Shown here: in pieces, positions 60,817-64,000 of the stretch | Layout: each line of letters opens with the position of its first letter | How positions within the stretch are numbered: position 1 is the stretch's first letter | From: Methanooceanicella nereidis | GTDB lineage: Archaea > Halobacteriota > Methanocellia > Methanocellales > Methanocellaceae | Direction: 5' to 3' | DNA: 64,000 bases | NCBI RefSeq assembly: GCF_021023085.1 | Contig: NZ_PGCK01000008.1 | Span: forward strand, 1 to 64,000 | Notes under the pieces: generated by a model | Told to the model about the DNA's origin: nothing | Databases searched by the model: none | Seen by the model: the letters and a program-made list of their open reading frames with translations, nothing else | Program-made: the position numbers and the translations under genes

Positions 60817-61929
60817 GTGAAAAAAATAAATGGCCTATTTAGTAAAGATAACTTCAGGTCCGGATTGTTAAAACTACTGGTATTCGTAGTAGTTTTGTCA
60901 ATTATATGGTTTACCTATAGCGGGATATCCGGCATGTCAAAAATTGCCTATGCTGTTCCCGATAAAGCAGTTGTCGAATTTACCAGTGCGTCCGTTAATG
61001 TGAACGAGAATGACGGGACAGTTTCTATAAGTGCCAGTATGACCAGCACTCTGGACGAGAATATCAATATTAATTATGGTACAAGAAATGGTACAGCTTT
61101 CGCAGGCTCTGATTATGTTGCTGTACAGAATGGAATTTTAACATTCGTGAGCGGGGTATCATCGCAGACAGTAACCTTTACTATTACTATCCTGGATGAT
61201 ATGTCACCAGAGAACATTGAGTACTTTTATGTAGATCTCTCAATTCCCGGTAGTGCTAATAGTAAGGTTAGGTTAGGTACGAACGGCACTATCACGATAA
61301 ATATTATTGATAATGATGCAGTAACGCCGACTCCGACTCCGACTCCGACTCCGACTCCGACTCCGACTCCGACTCCGACTCCGACTCCGACTCCGACTCC
61401 GACTCCGACTCCGACTCCGACTCCGACTCCGACTCCAACGCCGACTCCGACTCCAACGCCGACTCCGACTCCAACGCCGACTCCAACACCAACGCCGACT
61501 CCAACACCAACGCCGACTCCAACACCAACGCCGACTCCAACACCAACACCAACACCTGAGCCTACGGTGACGCCGACGCCGACGCCGACTCCGGCTGCAA
61601 GCGGCCCCGTAACATCGGTCGATTCACTCCCTCCGTCCGAGGTGTCATACTTATATGATAACTGGGTGTTTATCCAGCTGGTTCAAGGAGCTCCTGGATC
61701 CCCGACAGTGACCCCGTCACCCGTCCCGACGATAGTCCCGACTCCGGTACCGACGCCTGAGCCTACGGTGACCCCGATCCCGACTCCGGCAGGAACAGTG
61801 ACCCCGTCACCCGAGCCAACTACGACAGAACAGACAGGTTTTGGAGATACCTGGATATGGGCTGTGCTGATCATAGTTGCGATAGCAGGTGTCACAGCAG
61901 CATACTTCCTGTGGTTCCGGAAAAAATAG
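60817..61929 (+). CDS. secreted Calx-beta protein with long Thr-Pro repeat and EPTTTEQTG tail
   Basis: A signal/membrane segment ([20 protein letters not shown]) is followed by one Calx-beta domain ([20 protein letters not shown] to [10 protein letters not shown], residues about 50-165). About 40 Thr-Pro dipeptides then come from a DNA microsatellite. A patch [19 protein letters not shown], a second Pro-rich linker, [12 protein letters not shown], a helix ([20 protein letters not shown]) and RKK end the chain. The length is 370 residues from the GTG. The TP stalk could project the domain from the cell and its length may vary by slippage. Confidence 0.88.
   Translation: MKKINGLFSKDNFRSGLLKLLVFVVVLSIIWFTYSGISGMSKIAYAVPDKAVVEFTSASVNVNENDGTVSISASMTSTLDENININYGTRNGTAFAGSDYVAVQNGILTFVSGVSSQTVTFTITILDDMSPENIEYFYVDLSIPGSANSKVRLGTNGTITINIIDNDAVTPTPTPTPTPTPTPTPTPTPTPTPTPTPTPTPTPTPTPTPTPTPTPTPTPTPTPTPTPTPTPTPTPTPTPTPTPTPTPEPTVTPTPTPTPAASGPVTSVDSLPPSEVSYLYDNWVFIQLVQGAPGSPTVTPSPVPTIVPTPVPTPEPTVTPIPTPAGTVTPSPEPTTTEQTGFGDTWIWAVLIIVAIAGVTAAYFLWFRKK
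61325..61560 (+). repeat. CCGACT hexanucleotide microsatellite
   Basis: About 18 perfect CCGACT units (61328-61436) are followed by about 20 units mixed with CCAACG and CCAACA variants. The unit is two codons, so slippage changes the Thr-Pro number without a frameshift. Perfect units are at the 5' side, decayed ones at the 3' side. Confidence 0.95.
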
Positions 61930-61941
61930 TAATTAATAAAT

Positions 61942-61964
61942 GATGGAGTAAAAATTACTCCATC
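61942..61964 (+). terminator. hairpin terminator after the Thr-Pro protein gene
   Basis: GATGGAGTAA-AAA-TTACTCCATC is followed by CCTTTTTCCTTTTTAT. Confidence 0.85.
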
Positions 61965-62250
61965 CCTTTTTCCTTTTTATATATTTGATCCTTCGGTTTT
62001 TGTGGTTCTATATTATTTGTGATATTATTATATACATGCAGACTAAAGATAAAAAATAAAAAACTCCTAAAAATCGCAGCAAAACCAAAATATTTTAATA
62101 TAACTTTTTACCGAAAATTTTTTTATAAGAGATAAATTAATAATGAATTTTATAATAACTAAAACGCTAATTAATAATTTCATTCATATTGAAATAAACA
62201 AAACTTATTTTTTTAAAAAAAATTTTATTACAAATTAAAAGAGATAACAA

Positions 62251-62274
62251 AATATTTACCATAAACTTTATTTT
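62251..62274 (+). promoter_or_regulatory. TTTACCATA-type site
   Basis: AATATTTACCATA is followed by AACTTTATTTT. The first 13 bases are the exact complement of 50196-50208, and the last 20 match 60645 onward at 19 of 20. Confidence 0.6.
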
Positions 62275-62526
62275 GAAGAAGTAAATACATAATAGTAGTT
62301 AGTAAAAAATAATTAAAAAATTGAAAAGTAAATTTAACATTAAAAATAATTACATAATAGTAAAATTTATACTATATGCTATATAAAAATAAATAAAATA
62401 ATCGAAAAGGAGATTGGTAGTAAAAATATAAATAATAAACATAATTTAATTAAGTAATACCTATGTTTACAGTATTAAAATAAAAAAATAAAATATTAAA
62501 AATAAGATAAATATATGCAATATATC

Positions 62527-62540
62527 GGGGGGTATATGGC
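62527..62540 (+). promoter_or_regulatory. variant start element GGGGGGTATATGGC
   Basis: It differs from the other three by one extra G and one A-to-G change. It precedes the GTG at 62542 by one base. Confidence 0.7.
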
Positions 62541-62541
62541 A

Positions 62542-64000
62542 GTGAAAAAGATAGATAATAGAAGATCATGGTATAATAATGTCCTTATATGCTCATTTGT
62601 ATTATTACTTACAGGAGCATTATTGTTCAGCCTTGCAGCGCCGATGGCCTGGGCTGTGAAAGATGTAAATAACAAAGAGATAGAGAATGGGTCTTCACCT
62701 ATATGGCCTATATTTGAAGGCGCAGAGGTTGGCCCTAATGGAACTCATATCGCCCACTGGGGATGGCATAATTTAAATAGCATTCCCATAGAGATACCTT
62801 TGGGCACTGATAATTATATAAAATGCCAGGTAATTGAGCCCATACCCGATCAAGTGCCGCCGACATATTTCTCGCCGGGGCGTGTCTTTAACAATTTTAC
62901 ATTGATATTCGGACAAAACATGCAGTGGCACCTTAGTTATAATAACAACCAGAATGATTCTACGATTAACTGGAATACCTGTAAGAAATTCATAACTGTA
63001 AGCTTTGAGTCTGGCAGTTACGTTATCAACGAGGGTGAAACGGCCAATATCTCAGTAATTTTGAACGCGCAAGCTGTTTCCAATGTGACCGTGAATTATT
63101 CTTCGACGATAGCCAGCGGTACATTAACTTTTACCCCGGGCGTAGTCAAACAATATATCGAAATACCTACAGTTCAGAATGACGTCTATGACGGAACCCG
63201 GAATATAGACATAGGATTGATAATCCCGGACACTGATGCGAATGCGGGACCCGGAGCTATAATGAACACAACGCTCACCATAATCGATGACGAACCGGCG
63301 CCGGTCATAAGCATAAGCCCTCTCCACTCGGTAAATGAGGGTGACGGGACCATATCGGTATCAGTTACAAAGAGCGGCAATACCAGTGTGAACGCCAGTG
63401 TGGATTATAGCACTAATGACGGCACCGCAGAGGCTGTATCAGACTACCTGGCAGCATCCGGCACATTAACGTTCCTGCCTTCGGAGACAGAAAAGACGGT
63501 ATACATCAATATCGTCGATGACGGTATTCCCGAGATCCCGGAACTCTTCTTCGTGAATCTTACAGATCCGGTAGATGCTACATTAAGTCAGTTCAACGTA
63601 GCGGACATCATAATTAATGATAATGACCTATGGCCTTCAGTGGAATTCAACCTGTCATCATATACCTTCAATGAGACGGATGGCACTGTTACGTTCACTG
63701 TGATCAGGACAGGTAATCCAATACCGGCATCAGTTAACTATTCCACCAACAATGGTACTGCACTGAGTGGATCCGATTATGCTTCAGCATCCGGAAAATT
63801 GTTCTTCGGGCTGAACGAGAATGAGAAAACATTCACGGTGAACATATCCGATGACAGCCTTGGCGAAGGCGACGAATTCTTCTTCGTGAACCTTTCCGAC
63901 CCGGTGCTTGCCTCGCTCGGAAGCAACAGCATCGCGATCGTGAACATCGTCGATAACGAACCGAAGCCTGCAGTCCAGTTCAGCTCACCGAGATGCTATG
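62542..64000 (+). CDS. secreted Calx-beta protein, cut by the window end
   Basis: The frame is open from the GTG at 62542 to the last base, 486 codons. A signal peptide (LICSFVLLLTGALLFSLAAP, then MAWA) is followed by a domain of about 120 residues not recognised (WPIFEGAEVGPNGTHIAHWG). Three Calx-beta repeats follow (from FITVSFESGSYVINEGETAN, ISISPLHSVNEGDGTISVSV, and VEFNLSSYTFNETDGTVTFT) and the start of a fourth. Many NxT/S sites suggest glycosylation. Whether it ends with the shared EPTTTEQTG tail cannot be seen. Confidence 0.88.
   Translation, partial: MKKIDNRRSWYNNVLICSFVLLLTGALLFSLAAPMAWAVKDVNNKEIENGSSPIWPIFEGAEVGPNGTHIAHWGWHNLNSIPIEIPLGTDNYIKCQVIEPIPDQVPPTYFSPGRVFNNFTLIFGQNMQWHLSYNNNQNDSTINWNTCKKFITVSFESGSYVINEGETANISVILNAQAVSNVTVNYSSTIASGTLTFTPGVVKQYIEIPTVQNDVYDGTRNIDIGLIIPDTDANAGPGAIMNTTLTIIDDEPAPVISISPLHSVNEGDGTISVSVTKSGNTSVNASVDYSTNDGTAEAVSDYLAASGTLTFLPSETEKTVYINIVDDGIPEIPELFFVNLTDPVDATLSQFNVADIIINDNDLWPSVEFNLSSYTFNETDGTVTFTVIRTGNPIPASVNYSTNNGTALSGSDYASASGKLFFGLNENEKTFTVNISDDSLGEGDEFFFVNLSDPVLASLGSNSIAIVNIVDNEPKPAVQFSSPRCY

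Larger units (their letters stand above)
61965..62541. other. AT-rich control region before the last gene
   Basis: This gene-free region of about 580 bases has very high A+T. It contains the TTTACCATA-type site at 62251, TAGTAAA words around 62290-62430 and the start element at 62527. Confidence 0.6.

Noticed and set aside
61304-61555. Ser-Glu repeat frame on the minus strand
   Set aside because: It is only the reverse reading of the CCGACT microsatellite.
61325-61560. CRISPR array
   Set aside because: The repeat unit is six bases with no unique spacers; no array with spacers was seen anywhere in the window.
55690-61929. PGF-CTERM or LPXTG assignment for the surface tails
   Set aside because: Neither a PGF nor an LPxTG motif is present; the conserved part is TTTEQTG, so no known class was assigned.

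Overview
The window looks like chromosomal DNA of a mesophilic euryarchaeote, most probably a methanogen close to Methanocella. This is inferred from gene content: Orc1/Cdc6, DNA polymerase D small subunit, topoisomerase VI, aNAC, PDCD5, aIF6, L39e, L31e, LX, HMG-CoA reductase, archaeal CoaD, Sec11-type signal peptidases and a family of HDINN-box histidine kinases. No methanogenesis gene is present, so the genus is not proven.

Region 1 (about 0.2-6.5 kb) is a replication-origin neighbourhood. It holds the DP1 gene, two signal peptidases flanking a cysteine-free peroxiredoxin-like protein, orc1/cdc6, and a 1.4 kb non-coding zone. That zone carries origin recognition boxes (ORBs), an AT-rich stretch and a 634-bp imperfect palindrome. 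Three further ORB-like sites lie at 7.7, 14.3 and 23.5 kb. Region 2 (6.5-31.5 kb) is mostly housekeeping: aNAC-trmI, CHAD, hmgA, pyrBI, cupin, PQQ propeller, an IS605 remnant, GH15 glucoamylase and a tight translation operon (S19e-PDCD5-PP-loop-L39e-L31e-aIF6-LX-pfdA-ftsY, including two small ribosomal genes easily missed). It continues with a split RLAN/ATP-grasp pair, UPF0147, a second copy of the palindrome, topoisomerase VI and thioredoxin.

Region 3 (31.5-49.7 kb) is a signalling and accessory region. It has a Cache/HAMP/PAS/GAF kinase, hydrolases and membrane proteins, and a DUF6544-like gene under a palindromic operator array. A kaiC-kaiB-receiver/PAS/kinase operon follows, then a decayed cas1 fragment, a substrate-binding protein translationally coupled to a kinase, a stand-alone condensation-type acyltransferase, tRNA-Pro and a 3-methyladenine glycosylase. 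The three kinases share nearly the same histidine box and ATPase domain.

Region 4 (49.7-64 kb) is a surface-protein island in very AT-rich DNA. It contains a 1691-aa beta-helix protein with a small Pro/Thr-rich partner, then three Calx-beta proteins, the last cut by the window end. A DUF84-coaD-gamma carbonic anhydrase cluster sits in the middle. Four of the island genes share a GGGGGTATATAGC-like element just before the start and a TTTACCATA-type site upstream. Three products share an unusual EPTTTEQTG + membrane helix + basic tail, and those three genes end in related hairpin terminators. This looks like a co-regulated cell-envelope module with its own C-terminal anchor signal.
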